From NCBI GenBank assembly GCA_021229015.1, contig CM037791.1, forward strand, positions 1,470,103 to 1,534,102: a stretch of DNA of 64,000 nucleotides, in the 5' to 3' direction. Shown piece after piece: positions 1 through 11,569 of this stretch. How positions within the stretch are numbered: position 1 is the first letter of the stretch; each line of letters opens with the position of its first letter. The notes below the pieces were generated by a model. The model worked only from the letters and a program-made list of their open reading frames with translations, had not been told where the DNA came from and did no database searches. This DNA is from Solen grandis (lineage: Eukaryota; Mollusca; Bivalvia; Adapedonta; Solenidae). The position numbers were made by a program, and so were the translations under genes.

Positions 1-911
1 AACATAAATACGATGTAAACTACACAATGTTTTGTTATTTTATACCAATAAACATCATCATGTTTATTTTTGTCATATCTTACGATTTTTTAGCTGTTAT
101 GTTGGAATAATACCTTGGATCATTGGCTGAGGTTTGCTTTGGTATATCGGTGGAAAAAACACAACATTTGACATCGAATTCATGTTTGATTCGGACAATT
201 TCAAGAAAAAATTATTTAGCAATGTAGCTTTCTTATGTCTCTGTCTAACATAAATCAGAAACCCCGATAAATTTATTTCAACGTGCGCCTCGTCGAGTAT
301 CATAAAACGCAAAGTATATACTTATAGTTACGAATTATTGATGGTACGCATTGCATCCGGAAGTATTAGTTTACCTTATTCCCAAATTTTCTTTTACCAA
401 AATCCGAAGCTGTCGGCATTTGGAGGGATGGTTTCACCTATGTTAATGCATAGTAACTTTTGAAACGGGAACCAGGAACTATATTTAGAATTTAGTTGCA
501 CATGGTGCAGTCATGCGTGGTCAAAACAAATTGGTTTCAGGTGAGCACTTATGATCGGTATAATTGTTTGTTTGTTCGGATGTGTTAAAGATGACTATGT
601 ACACATGCTCCAGCGTACACGATAATTAGCAACATAATCAAACACGGTCGCTCAATAAAGTTGATTTTGTAAGTTGATTCTTATAAAAAAGTCGCTTAAT
701 GGGATAAATTGATATAGTAAAAACGTTCGGGCGGGATTTATAACGGTCTTTTTAATAAAAAAGTCGTTTAATACAGGTGGTCGCATGTACGATGTTGACT
801 GTATTTGTTCTTTTTCTAAGCAGTAATGTTTGTATGTATGCAAAACCCTTAGATTATCATCAAATTTAGTAAAATTGTTGAATAAATAGGGGAGGGAGGA
901 CTTACGTCTTA
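1..911. other. AT-rich non-coding stretch, no gene seen
   Basis: No reading frame here looks coding on either strand. The one visible structure is a short direct duplication: the motif ATAAAAAAGTCG(C/T)TTAAT occurs near 686 and again near 758, about 72 bases apart. It reads as intergenic or intronic DNA. Confidence 0.5.
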
Positions 912-1170
912 CATTAAGTTTATTTCAGTCTATTTCTTACTATGTCTACATGAGATGGATACAGTGGTACCACAGTGCAGTGTCAAGCTATAGGCGGTCT
1001 TTTGTGACATGATACCTCATCCCAGCTTGCAGTCCAAGAACTTACTGACACTACTGTAGTTGAGCAGTTTAATAGCATTAAGCTGCAAGCACAATTTTTA
1101 ACAACTTTGTTATATTGTGGGGGGTCAAACACAGAATCTGCAGCTCTACACCTAAACCTGTGACTGAGGA
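912..1170 (-). repeat. Diverged tRNA-derived SINE relic
   Basis: By eye this stretch aligns in order with the better preserved SINE at 40355-40634: a 'tatttcagtc' start, a 'gtctac..gaga' block, a 'cacagtgcag' block, 'gacatgatac', and a degraded GGGGTCAAAC where the B-box region should be. It is old, with no clear target-site duplication. The tRNA-like head points left on the minus strand. The resemblance makes the open frame across 1140-1193 (ending at a GTAAGT) less convincing as an exon. Confidence 0.45.
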
Positions 1171-1451
1171 CGTGGGGACATTCGGCTACATTGTAAGTAA
1201 ATGAAATATGTAGGCAGTATCATTTATGAAGTGTGTACCGTTAGTTATTAATCTAAGTTCTTATCCAAAGGTTCTGCTATAATATGTTTTGTTTCTCTTT
1301 CAGATAAGATATGATAATAACAATGTCAATCTTTCTCTGAAAGAAGCTGCTGAAGGAGTGTTTAGAGATGATTTTCTTTGATAAACATTATTAAACAAAT
1401 ATAAATATGAGTGTAAAATAGGTTATTCACATTTTCAGATTATGTTTCATC

Positions 1452-1690
1452 TTAACCCTTTTCCTCATAGAGGACACCATGAAAAGACCTATGCGAACAG
1501 CATAAAACCAGATCAGCCTGCGAGTAACTCGCAGGCTGATCAGGTTTTATGCTGTTCACTGCTCCTTAGTGGTCTGGAAATGAGGACTTTATAATTAAAT
1601 TTGATAAGGTTTAACTGTGGTTTTCTGCAGATCAGGCTTTATGTGGTACCTATTGAGTGTTCAAAATGAGTCTACAGGAGGGAAAGGACA
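1452..1690 (+). mobile_element. piggyBac-like MITE, copy 1 (right end decayed)
   Basis: The left end reads TTAACCCTTTTCCTCAT, and the body matches four other copies in the window. It contains the inverted repeat centred on CTGCGAGTAACTCGCAG (about 1493-1559), then the shared 'ctgcagatcaggctttatg' segment. The right terminus is degraded to 'aggagggaaagg' and has lost its TTAA. TTAA target sites and CCCTTT ends are typical of piggyBac-type transposons. No transposase is present, so this is a non-autonomous copy. Confidence 0.8.
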
Positions 1691-2867
1691 TGAGAATTAA
1701 AGGGACTTTCCCACTAAATTAGTTACTTTGATCATTGACATGGTCCAAAACTGATCACAATCTGTCAGTAGTGGTTATATTTATTTATTGTCTGAATGTG
1801 TTGTATATCCTGTGGTTTTATGACCTCTGCCACTGATACAGACAGCCAGTCTGTGTTTACAGAGGCAGCGGTTCTTAACACACAGCCTGGCCCCCATGTC
1901 TATACTGTGGCCATATAGACTGCATGTGGCCACAGAACCAGCATCACCTGTTTCATATATTGCCATGGTGTACATCTAGAGGTTTTCCTTCACTCACTGT
2001 GGGAAACCCTTTCCTGTGTATCTTGCCACTGTTGAGTCAGGGTGTAATCAACACAGATAGTCAGATTGAGGATTTTTCCCGCCTGAAGGGGGGTGTTTGT
2101 TTCTAAGTGGTTAGGGAATTTATCTCTCAAAGATCCCAGATTAACTTATGAGTGCTATCGAAATTGGCATTCATCTGTTTTGGCTTCTTGGAATTTGTGC
2201 TTTTTCATCCTCTTTTAGAAGTTCTCTGAAACAACTGTGACGGATTTACAACCCAGGTAATTGCTTAGCATTGATTGTTTTGAGGTTCCTCATGTTTTGT
2301 TATAACAGATTGGCTATTTATTGTCTACATCAAGATCATTAAGGCACCACTACTCAGAATAAGCTAGCTAGTTTTATAGCAATAAATGAAAACATCTGTA
2401 TGCTGTGACGGACCATTTTATTTAATTACACATTATATACCACAAAGATTCATGTAATTGATTCTTTCAAATGCGACTTAAGTGACCCTATAATATAGAG
2501 ACAAATTTTGAAATAATAAGACAATTTTTAGAGTCAAAACGAGCAATATTGTAAGTCATGGAAAATGCTGAGTGTGGTAAGTCTATTTGATACATATTTA
2601 ATTATGTACTAAATAAAGCTCATTAGCTCAGATATTTTATTTACAACCTACTGTGTATCTCAAGTACCTGTTGCTTTGTTATATAAATTGTTGTAGGATT
2701 GAAGATTGATCTTACATACCAATGTTTTATTAGCTGCCAGGAGGCCTTCTTCTGTATATGTTAGGTATTGCACAAGTTAACAAGTACCAGGTATTCCTTA
2801 ACCTTAGAAATGATCATTGTCAGTATCCCACAGTTTGTAATTATAGGCTTAATTTATAAATTCAGTT
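1691..2867. other. Non-coding stretch with one micro-exon-like signal
   Basis: No repeat family is recognisable. At 2219-2256 a 38-nt segment lies between a strong acceptor (ttcatcctcttttag) and a donor (CCCAG/GTAATT) and is open in one frame only. Two GTAAGT donors follow at 2551 and 2577 behind a possible acceptor at 2530-2531. The frames do not join cleanly through the longer downstream option, so no gene model is proposed. Confidence 0.35.
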
Positions 2868-3082
2868 TTTTATGCCCCCCCGAGATCTGTGATCAGGTGA
2901 ATATTATTTTTGCCCTGTCTATTTGTTGGTTTGTTGGTTTGACAGCTACTTTAACATTGGCCATTACTTGAAAACTATACAAGGTATTGACTTGAAACGT
3001 TATATATGAATAGAATGTGACGAGGAGAAGTGCAACGACTAAGAACCATAACTCTATCTGGCCCAGGTTTGGAATTATCTCC

Positions 3083-3123
<41 letters not shown>

Positions 3124-3822
3124 GTCATAAACTCTTAAACTATACAAGGTATTGACTTGAATCTCAAAATAAATATAGAAAGTAAGATTGGGAAGTGCAG
3201 TAACCAAAAACCGTAACTCTAGATGAAACACTTTTTTAATTATCTCCCTTTATTAATTTTATAATGAATTTCTTTCCAGAGAATAGCTTATTTACAATTT
3301 ACTTGGAAACTATACAAGGAATTGACCTGAAACTTCATATGTAAGTAGATGACAACTAGGAGTAGTGGCTACTAGGACTGAGAACCATAACTCACCAAGT
3401 CTGGTTTTTGATTATCTCCCTTTATTTTTTTTATAATTTTTTCTTGAGAGCAAAACTCCTAAACAAAAGATCGTAAGGACTTGAAACTTGAAACATAATA
3501 TGATAGCAAGTAGTAGCAGTGCAAAAACAACTCTGCTAGGTCTGATTTTCTGATTATCTCCCTTTATTTTATACCAATTTTTGTCAAGAACATAATCTGG
3601 AACTATTCAAGGTATTGATTTGAAGCTTATAGCAGAAGTGTAAAGATTATGAAACAGAACAAGACTGTCGGGCTTTTTCCTGAATTTTACTCCATTACTA
3701 TATGGAATAAAGCTATATGTTTGATACACTTATTCCACTCATGAATGGCTTTCAGTTGACATCAATTTTTTTGACATCTGACCTGCTCAGACAGGGGCAT
3801 AGTGTTTTCGAATACATCTTGT
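2868..3822. mobile_element. Tandem-core non-autonomous element (about 140-170 bp units)
   Basis: The phrase 'ctatacaaggtattgacttgaa' recurs with variations near 2984, 3149, 3318, 3473 and 3611, giving about five units of 140-170 bp. Each also carries 'accataactc' and 'gattatctccc'. The block is bounded by TATGCCCCCC near 2870 and an inverted GGGGCATAGTG near 3795, followed by a T-rich stretch. This fits the non-autonomous tandem-core elements found elsewhere in the window. The unit sequence differs from the other families here. Confidence 0.6.
3081..3115. repeat. C10-T25 homopolymer tract
   Basis: Ten C residues followed directly by 25 T residues, inside the tandem-core element. It produces a poly-Lys/Gly reading frame on the minus strand that should not be taken as a gene. 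Confidence 0.95.
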
Positions 3823-3887
3823 TTTTTTTTTGTTTTTTTCGTTATTGCAGCTGTCAAGTTATTGTTTATAAATTAATTTTAGCTTAA

Positions 3888-4052
3888 ACTTATTTACATT
3901 GATTGGGAAACAGATTCTTACAACTAATGAACCTCTAAACAGTGTCTCATTTGGACCAGTACTTTGTGCATGGTCATGAAAAGTCCCAAAATGAGGATTG
4001 AAACCACAGCCTTTAGATGTTGATCATGCACATTATACTACGTGACCAATAA
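3888..4052 (-). repeat. tRNA-derived SINE, third family
   Basis: Read on the minus strand, the head starts GGTCACGTAGTATAATGTGC (A-box-like) and has a B-box-like GGTTTCAATCC about 35 bases on. The body ends in an AT-rich tail, seen on the + strand as 'cttatttacattgattggg'. Copies with the same tail and central 'ggaccagta' block occur at 26876-27022 and 28640-28795. No clean target-site duplication was found. Confidence 0.5.
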
Positions 4053-4059
4053 GCTTTTC

Positions 4060-5500
4060 ACTGATCTACATTGAATTGATTTTGATTATGATATTCAAAA
4101 AGCAATCACTCGTTTCATAAACTATGGTTAAATTGTTTCAGCGTCTTTGAAGAGAATGCATAATAAACTAAATAAGAAATATGTTGAACCAATATTAAGT
4201 ATCATACATGTGTAGCTTGAGGTGTTGGTAAAGACTTAAAATTGAGTTGATGACATTGAGATGCATGTTTCATATCATTTAATTTTCCCATTTATTGTAG
4301 CTTAGAATGATTAACTTCTATTTTTCTTTCTATATGCTTTTAAAACTATGGTGGCTAATTTCTGCCATATCCTGTTGATGAGGCAAAAAGTTGACATCTC
4401 CTGATGATATAGATTCAGCTAATGCATTAAAATCATGAAAGTTAAAATCTCACCACAAATTTTTGACTTCTTGGATGCCATTTTGCCAACCATAATAAAT
4501 TAAAAAAATTTTGGAAAGGGAAAATCTATCCACAAAATTTACAACTTTATGTTAATCTGCCCTGGATTATATGGACAATTTTTTTTTTTTTATATTCTGT
4601 TATACGTATCAGATCGCTGACCTTTCAGGAACTGTCAGATTAGGGTCTTCTCAGTTTGCTTATACAAAATTGAAGCTCAGATTCTTAACACAGTTGCTGC
4701 ATGCATGGCAAAGAAAACATCCATTGTTTCATTTGTATAATTTATAGCTCAGTAAATTGATATTCATCAAGTCATAAATTTGTGCATGAATATTCATGAG
4801 ATAAAGAGTTAAATAATATGTATTTTGATGCCATATTTCTAATTTGTCTTTCCACCCGCACTGACAAATATACAATTGCAATGCCTCTGTTCATTCTATA
4901 TAGTGATTGCAATATTTAAACAATTAGAACTCAACATTTGTTCACTGACAAGTGTTTGATAACAAGATAGGAAACAGACAATCACCCTCTAAGACATCTG
5001 TATGTCATTGTAAAATATGGAGGCCATGAACAGGATGCATATATGGCAACTCCATCTACCTTTTTTAAGGTTGAAGGTCAGATGAAAGTCAAGAAGTTGC
5101 ACATGTCTATTTTTATGACACGGCATGAAGGCAAGATGGATGAGTTTGCACCAGACATTTCTGAAAGCAATTTTTCTTGATCATGTGGCATGGGCGTCTT
5201 AAATTTTATATGGGGTGGTCTGTTTCCTTGAGATGATACTATTAAAAGGTCATAATGTGTGATAGGTTTAACAGAGATCCATTATCCATTTGGCTGTATG
5301 ATAGTGATGGCTTATGGGCACGGGTGTATAGCTCAGGGCCTGAATTGATAGGGGTGGAGTAGGTTGGGTGGGAGGGAAGGGTCCAAGGGAGAGGGGGCAT
5401 GCATGCCCACCATAGTGAATTTTTAGTTTGTCTGTTTTTCCAAGAAAAATATACTTTATGTATGTTATATATGTAACTCTGGAGTCCATGTTGTTGTCAT
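4060..5500. other. AT-rich non-coding stretch
   Basis: No coding signal, tandem array or inverted repeat stands out, apart from homopolymer T runs (for example near 4580) and a G-rich segment near 5345-5400. Confidence 0.45.
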
Positions 5501-5519
5501 TAGTTGTCTGGAATCATAA

Positions 5520-6360
5520 CGTTGGCCATAACTTCTCTGTTAATTTTTGGTATGCATGTTCATCTTGACAAGGCCTTACCAGACATATGCATATATTTCA
5601 CCTATTGACCTTCACCTTGACCATTGACCTATTTTTGCTGTAAAATTTAAAATTACTGTAATTTCAGAGCTGTTACCAACAGGGCTCTGATATTTTACAT
5701 ATGAATTCCTTGTGGCAAGAACTTTCCTTCATTGTTACACTTTTGGACTTTTGACCTTGACCTTTGAGCTTTGACATATTTTTTTAAATGTTCAACAAAA
5801 GACTTACTGTTGGCCATAATTCTTCACTATTTAAAATATAGCTTTTTTGGGTATGCATTTTCTTCTTGACAAGGCCTATTAAGATATACTTCAATATTTC
5901 ATCTATTGACCTTTGACCATATTTAGCCATAAATTTGGTAAAGTTTAATATATATATTTCTCTGTCATTTTTCAATGATTTTTTTTAAGCTTTGTATACT
6001 GATTTGTCATCACATGAACCTGTGCAGGTGTGATTTCGGTCATGATTGCTAGACAGTTAAAAAAGTTAGCGCATTTTTAAAAAAAAAAAAAAAAGTCTTC
6101 AAATTTTACGGTTTTGTGTTGATTATCGAAAACTCATTGGATTAGCCATTGTAATTTTTTGTCTTCAAATTTTACATTTTTGTGTCGTATACATTCTATT
6201 CCATGCATAGGTCAAGGTCATCCTTCAAGGTCATGATCAAAGGTCAAAATTAAAGGGTATAGTACTTCATCTTTCCATGTAAAGGCGTACAGTTTTAGTT
6301 GTAATTTTCAAGGTCAACATTTTTAAATATTTAACAAAAATATTTAACATTGGCAAAAAC
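5520..6360. repeat. Diverged 'gaccttgacc' tandem repeats
   Basis: The blocks 'ggccataactt', 'ttcttgacaaggcct', 'atatttcacctattgacctt' and 'aaattttacggttttgtg' each occur two or three times in the same order, so this is an old array of roughly 150-250 bp units. Repeats rich in 'gaccttgacc' recur at 18.8-19.1, 31.2-31.4 and 35.5-35.9 kb. An A16 run lies at about 6079-6094. Confidence 0.5.
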
Positions 6361-6933
6361 AAATGAGCATTGGCACCCGCATGTGATTCTCTTATTTTTT
6401 CTGGGATGCGTGTGAGTTTTCCAAAATATCTGGAACCAAAAATTCAATATCACACTTTTTTCTTCTTCTTTTTTTTCTTTTTTTTTGTTTTGACTATTTG
6501 AAAAATACCGTTCTTGAAATGATGTGTAGGTTTGAGCCTTAAGTGCCTAAAGGGAGAAATGCTTGAGATGGATGTAATGTTAATGAGACTAATTAACTAC
6601 AAGATTGTTTCAGGGAAATTAAACTTGACATTGCAGCATGCTTACTATTAAAAAGGAAGCTGTACAAACTTGAGACTAGCCAATAATAATCAAAATAGTT
6701 CCAATTTGGATTGATTCCACTGCAGACTTATCTCAACCTGGCTAATTTTCTCTCCCTGAATGCTGGAATTATTGAATTAAGAAGTTAGGCCCAGATATAT
6801 TGCTGACTAGCCACAGAAACTTCATGTTTGGCACAAACTGTGAACTGACTTTATTAGGCTATAGAAATTCCGCTACAACTGTATGTAAAGCTTGTCATGG
6901 TCTGTCACATCATGTCAGGGTCCGCCCTAGACT
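6361..6933. other. Non-coding stretch
   Basis: Contains a T-rich low-complexity patch (6450-6490). No coding or repeat structure was recognised. Confidence 0.4.
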
Positions 6934-6947
6934 CACATTTATACATA

Positions 6948-7195
6948 AGTTTAAGTTTAAACTTTATTTATTTTACATCGATTACGAAACAAGTTTTCAC
7001 AACTTAAATTAATCACTCTCGATGGCTCTGATGGCGGCGTATGTGGTCATTATTGTGGGAGGAAACCGGAGAGCCCGGAGAAAACCCACGTGTCTTGACG
7101 GGCGACCATTGTACCCTCTCACGTACGTGACCAGGAATCGAACCCGGGACGCATTGGTGAGAAGCGAGGCACGTTACCACTATGCTATCCAGGCA
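6948..7195 (-). mobile_element. Young tRNA-derived SINE with perfect target-site duplication
   Basis: On the minus strand the element begins with a tRNA-like head: an A box TAGCATAGTGGT and a B box GGTTCGATTCC with normal spacing. A conserved central part follows (GTTTTCTCCGGGCTCTCCGG, then GTTTCCTCCCACA), and the tail is AT-rich. The 14-bp sequence CACATTTATACATA flanks it exactly on both sides (6934-6947 and 7196-7209), which marks a recent insertion by target-primed reverse transcription. The internal RNA polymerase III promoter is intact by eye. The central part resembles metazoan SINE superfamily domains, but I do not assign a named superfamily. Length is 248 bp. Confidence 0.9.
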
Positions 7196-7209
7196 CACAT
7201 TTATACATA

Positions 7210-8429
7210 CAGTTTGGTAACTGATGATGATAGAAAATGATGACGATTTATAGTGATAGGATCATTCAGCAGATAAGTAAAATCATTTCATCATGGAATT
7301 TCTTAGTCCCATCATTGAGCCGCTCTCTGTGCGACATACTGTATTTGGTAGAGACTGAAGCGCCAATCCCAAAGAATGAATTATTACAAATTATGTGAGT
7401 ACACAAATGTGAAGTAGGATTTTCTACATTATTTCTCTGTGTCAAAGTATGCGAGTGTATTAATCACCTTCAGTGATACTCACAATTCTTGCCCCTTTAA
7501 TTACCTTTATCAGGGATTTCAACTCTTAGTCAAGAACTGATGTTGTTGCAACATCAAAATTTGTGTACATTAGTTCTTGTATATTTATGATTTATTAATC
7601 ATTTTCCCCTCAGAACTCCAGATGTTTTGCAGTCTTAAGATCAATTATGCGATATATTTTATTGTCAGGAATTGTACTTAATTAAGGTACAGCATATTTC
7701 AGGTGCAAACTTCACAAGATTCAATAAAAATAATTTTTGATATCCTTCATAATTTTGGATAAATAGAACACTAAACAGGCCATTGCCTTTGAAAACATTG
7801 ACATTAACTTGATTGCATCTGTATAATATAGTTAATAGTCGAGTCAGTTTGTATATTGCAGTGCTATATAATGTAATTATGCTATTATAATGCTATATCT
7901 TGAGTACAGAGTACAAATTGATACATATTACTTGATAATGTGAACCTAATTGCCAGAATTGAAATTTAGAGCCAGCCTCTGGCCAGTGGCATGACCTCTG
8001 AAATATCACCTGATTTAAGTAAGAAAGTTAACAGTTGCTTACAGACATGTCATCTCATGTACCAGTTCATCCAGGGACAGAAGATTAAGGTTTTGCTGTA
8101 ATCATAAAAGTTTATGAACTCAAAAGAACATAATTATGTTCTTCAAGAATTCTTTACTGTTCATGAACTTCATTATCATTGATGAAAATTCTTATGCTTT
8201 TGTTTTTAGCTTACATTACAAAATGGGGCCAGAAGTTTTCAGTTGGTGGGGTTAATGTACATGTAATTGGGCCGTAATGAAATTAATGTATTTAAGGAAA
8301 CATAAATTTTAAAAAGGATTAAAGGTAACTTTGCGTTATTTTCATGTTTTGAAATTTAATAATATAAAACTATAATATAAAGTATTTTTTTCTATTGTCA
8401 CCTATGTATCTGAAGATTATAAAGTGGCA
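7210..8429. other. Non-coding stretch
   Basis: AT-rich, with no convincing frame. Near 7490-7530 and 7600-7690 it has TTAATTA-type motifs, but nothing distinguishes them from background without conservation data. Confidence 0.4.
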
Positions 8430-8681
8430 AAAGATGTCATGTGGGGTCAAAAAGTCAGGTCATGAGGTCAAATCTTAGAAAAACCTTGTTAACACTCTAG
8501 TGGCCACATTTTTGGCCCAATCTTCATGAAACTTGGTCAGAATGTTTGTTTCCATAAAATCTTGGACAAAATTGAATTTGGGTCATGTGGGGTCAAAAAG
8601 TAGATCAATATGAAAAATCCAACATATGTTGCTCATTTATAATCAGGTGAGCGATTCAGGGCCATGATGGCCCTCTTGTCA
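8430..8681 (-). mobile_element. Truncated tandem-core element (same family as 54168-55288)
   Basis: The reverse complement matches the 54-55 kb element: 'caacatatgttgctcatttataatcaggtgag' next to the palindromic end GGGCCATGATGGCCC, and about one and a half core units ('ctctagtggccacatttttggccc', 'tcttcatgaaacttgg'). The hairpin end is missing, so only the end with the palindrome and part of the core remain. Confidence 0.75.
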
Positions 8682-11569
8682 CAATTTCTTGGCTGCAAGA
8701 TAACTCTACTTATGTTCCAGTTAGTGAAAGAAATTGATAAGAGTAAGTGTCACACACAAGATCTATAACTCTGTATGGAGCTTTAACAATATATAGTCAG
8801 TCCTTTAACTTTAACGGTTTGCATATGTCACTGTGTGCCTTAGTGTATATGTGTGTGTGAGGGAAAGGGGGTGAGGGGAGACATCAGTTTTCTATGAAAT
8901 CAAATCTCTAGTTGATTCTTGGTAAATCTGATATGATCTTTAAAGGTCCATTATTCTTCCAATTCTTACATTCAGTGTATATTCTTTGGACAGAAAAGCA
9001 AAGTACATGTGCTACAAATTTGTTGCAAAATGCAGTCTGTACTTACATACATATTCAAATAAGAAAAAAAATCTTTCACGTAAGATCATTCAATTGTTTA
9101 CATAAATTAATAATTTGCATATTCCGCATATCCTCATCAATTTTCTGACGTTTTCTATAGACTTTTGGAATCGGTCGTCTGATCTATTCAGCTTTTGCCA
9201 AGGTGTCAATAAGTCACCTTGAAGTACAGATCAGATTGCTAAGTTAAAGCATTATGTCTTGATATTTTCCTTTCACTTTCTTGAGCTTCTCATTAAACGG
9301 AAATCCAAGACATCATTGTAATTCCTTCAGGTGGTCTCGGAGTCTTTTAAAAGTCCAGACACTTATTCATCATTTGCTTTGAAAAAGACCATTCACTCTT
9401 GTAATTAGTTTACTTTTGAATGATCCAGACTTGATTCTACAATGTCCTTCTAATCCATTATACAAAACTTGATTATTTGCAGATAAAAATCTGATATTGG
9501 TCCTCCTCTGAATAGCCAAACTGATTTACGAGCGATACTTGTGTGCCTCAGGGATGCTTTATATACTTTGTATTGATTGGTTGTTTACTTTTCTATGCAC
9601 AATTTGGAGCTTAGAATTTCAACATTTCTGAGAAGTTATAAGCTTATAGATAGATTTTAAGGCTTAAGATGCTCATCCCCATTAAGCTCTTAAGAAACAT
9701 ATGTATATGATGGATATCTTCAAATGTAACATGAGGATAATAACAAAGTTGATCTAGATTTATTAAAATCAGTGGGGGAAACTGATTAGCAGGAAATTAA
9801 AGGTAGAGAAAACACATTTTGTTGCTGAATGAGCATTTTGTTGCTGTCAGTAATTTACAGCATTAACTGTTCTTTCTAAATCCAGCTTACGGGCCAGCAG
9901 ACTTAGGGTATTAAACATATTCTGGAACTCATTAAAGCTGATAATTTCCTAAGGCTCACTCCCTGTAATCCTTTAAATTGGGGAAACTTTGGGTAATTCG
10001 AACATATTTAAACTAATTCACACATTTACAGACTGAGCAGAAGTGGAGTGTATGAGTTGTGTATATAAGTAGGGAGATACATCAGTGTGGCTGGGGATTC
10101 AGGATGCTATTTGGCCGTGAGACACCCTCGCCTATAAACAACAACTAATGGAGGGGTTTCATTAGAGGACAAAGGATCTGGTTAATGAGTTCCTTTGGTG
10201 TTGAATATCTAGGTTATGTGTTGTTATTGACAAGTGCTTGATATATAGCCTGTATGGTAACTGTATCAGTAATTCTCAATTAAGTGAGAGTTGTTGTTTT
10301 TTTCTATTGAAGAAGTTAGAAGAAGTATTCTGTTTTTCATTTGAAGGAATTAATATTTCATCATTGTGGATGATCATGTGACAAGTGAGATCCTGTGACG
10401 AGATATAATCATTGAGAAAATAAAGTAAATTTTGGTTTGCAATGAATCTTGCTAATTGATTTTTTGTGTGCCTACAGAACATGCCGTGATCTTTTGTCTT
10501 GCAGAGCTTTTCTTCTTGTGATTTTTTCCCTAAAAAAAATCACATTCCACTTGAGAAAAACCAAGGTAGTTTTTCAAATGAATTCAATGTTTTTGACATT
10601 AGGGGATATCAAGATGATTTATAAGACCAGAGGCTGCCACATTATGAAAGGACAAGTTGCCACAATGCTCATGGGGGTTCTCTTTATGAGACAGTAACTT
10701 GATTTAGCATGAGTTGTTTTCCTCTTTCAGTAAAATTACTGAAAAAACCATTCTTGACAATGTTCTTTTTGTTTTCTAATTTTTTTCTTAGTATATTCCT
10801 TGTCAGTCATAGATATAAGATGAAAAAATGCAGATATACTTTTTATCATTTAACCACACAAAGTTAGACATAGTATTTTTCATGTCTCATTGATATAATT
10901 ATAAAACTTAATTAGGGTGCAAGCTAATAAAACAACATTCAATCAACAAATTATTAAATTCCCTCATTACCAATATCTTGATAAAACTAAATTCCTTTTA
11001 TTACCATGCATGGAAGAAACATGAATTTTAAAGCCAATACACAATAAACATTTGTATAGTTATCAACTGTTTGCATTTTAATGCACCATAAATTAAAGAT
11101 CAGAATTATTTTTTTTTAAGTCGGCTTTTAGATTTTTCACGGTTATTAAGCAATATTGATCAAACTTGGTAACATTATTAATGACCACACTGCCAGGTTT
11201 GATTAAAGACTGATATAGGACTTATCTGGAGTAATTGCCCTTGAAAAGAAATTATGTTTACACGCTAAAAGCATCTTCAGTAGGCTATTATATTTGTTAA
11301 ACATGGGGACAGTTTTTGTATTGCTTGCATAGCATGGCAGACACATAGGGATCGTTCAGTTTGTCTGTCATCAATGTTCTTGTCTAAGCATCAGTGCTTG
11401 TTGGCGGTAGTATTGTATGTACACTGAATTTTTTGTTTGGAGTATAACTTCATTACTTAATTGCATGGATTCACCATACTCTAGAAATATGGATACCTTT
11501 TCAAGTGTAGATTTGCAGAGCAAAAGAACCAGAACACTGTATATGGTGGATGCACTCCAATAATGGAAA
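8682..11569. other. Long non-coding stretch without recognised repeats
   Basis: No tandem or inverted repeat stands out. Several segments (about 9480-9560, 9840-9960, 10090-10200) have mixed base composition unlike the surrounding AT-rich background and could be conserved regulatory DNA, but this cannot be tested here. A possible splice acceptor at 10470 opens a frame of about 80 codons with a low-complexity hydrophobic translation and no donor. Confidence 0.4.

Noticed and set aside
7013..7198. A functional tRNA gene
   Set aside because: A and B boxes are present, but they belong to a SINE with target-site duplication; no complete tRNA cloverleaf was found.
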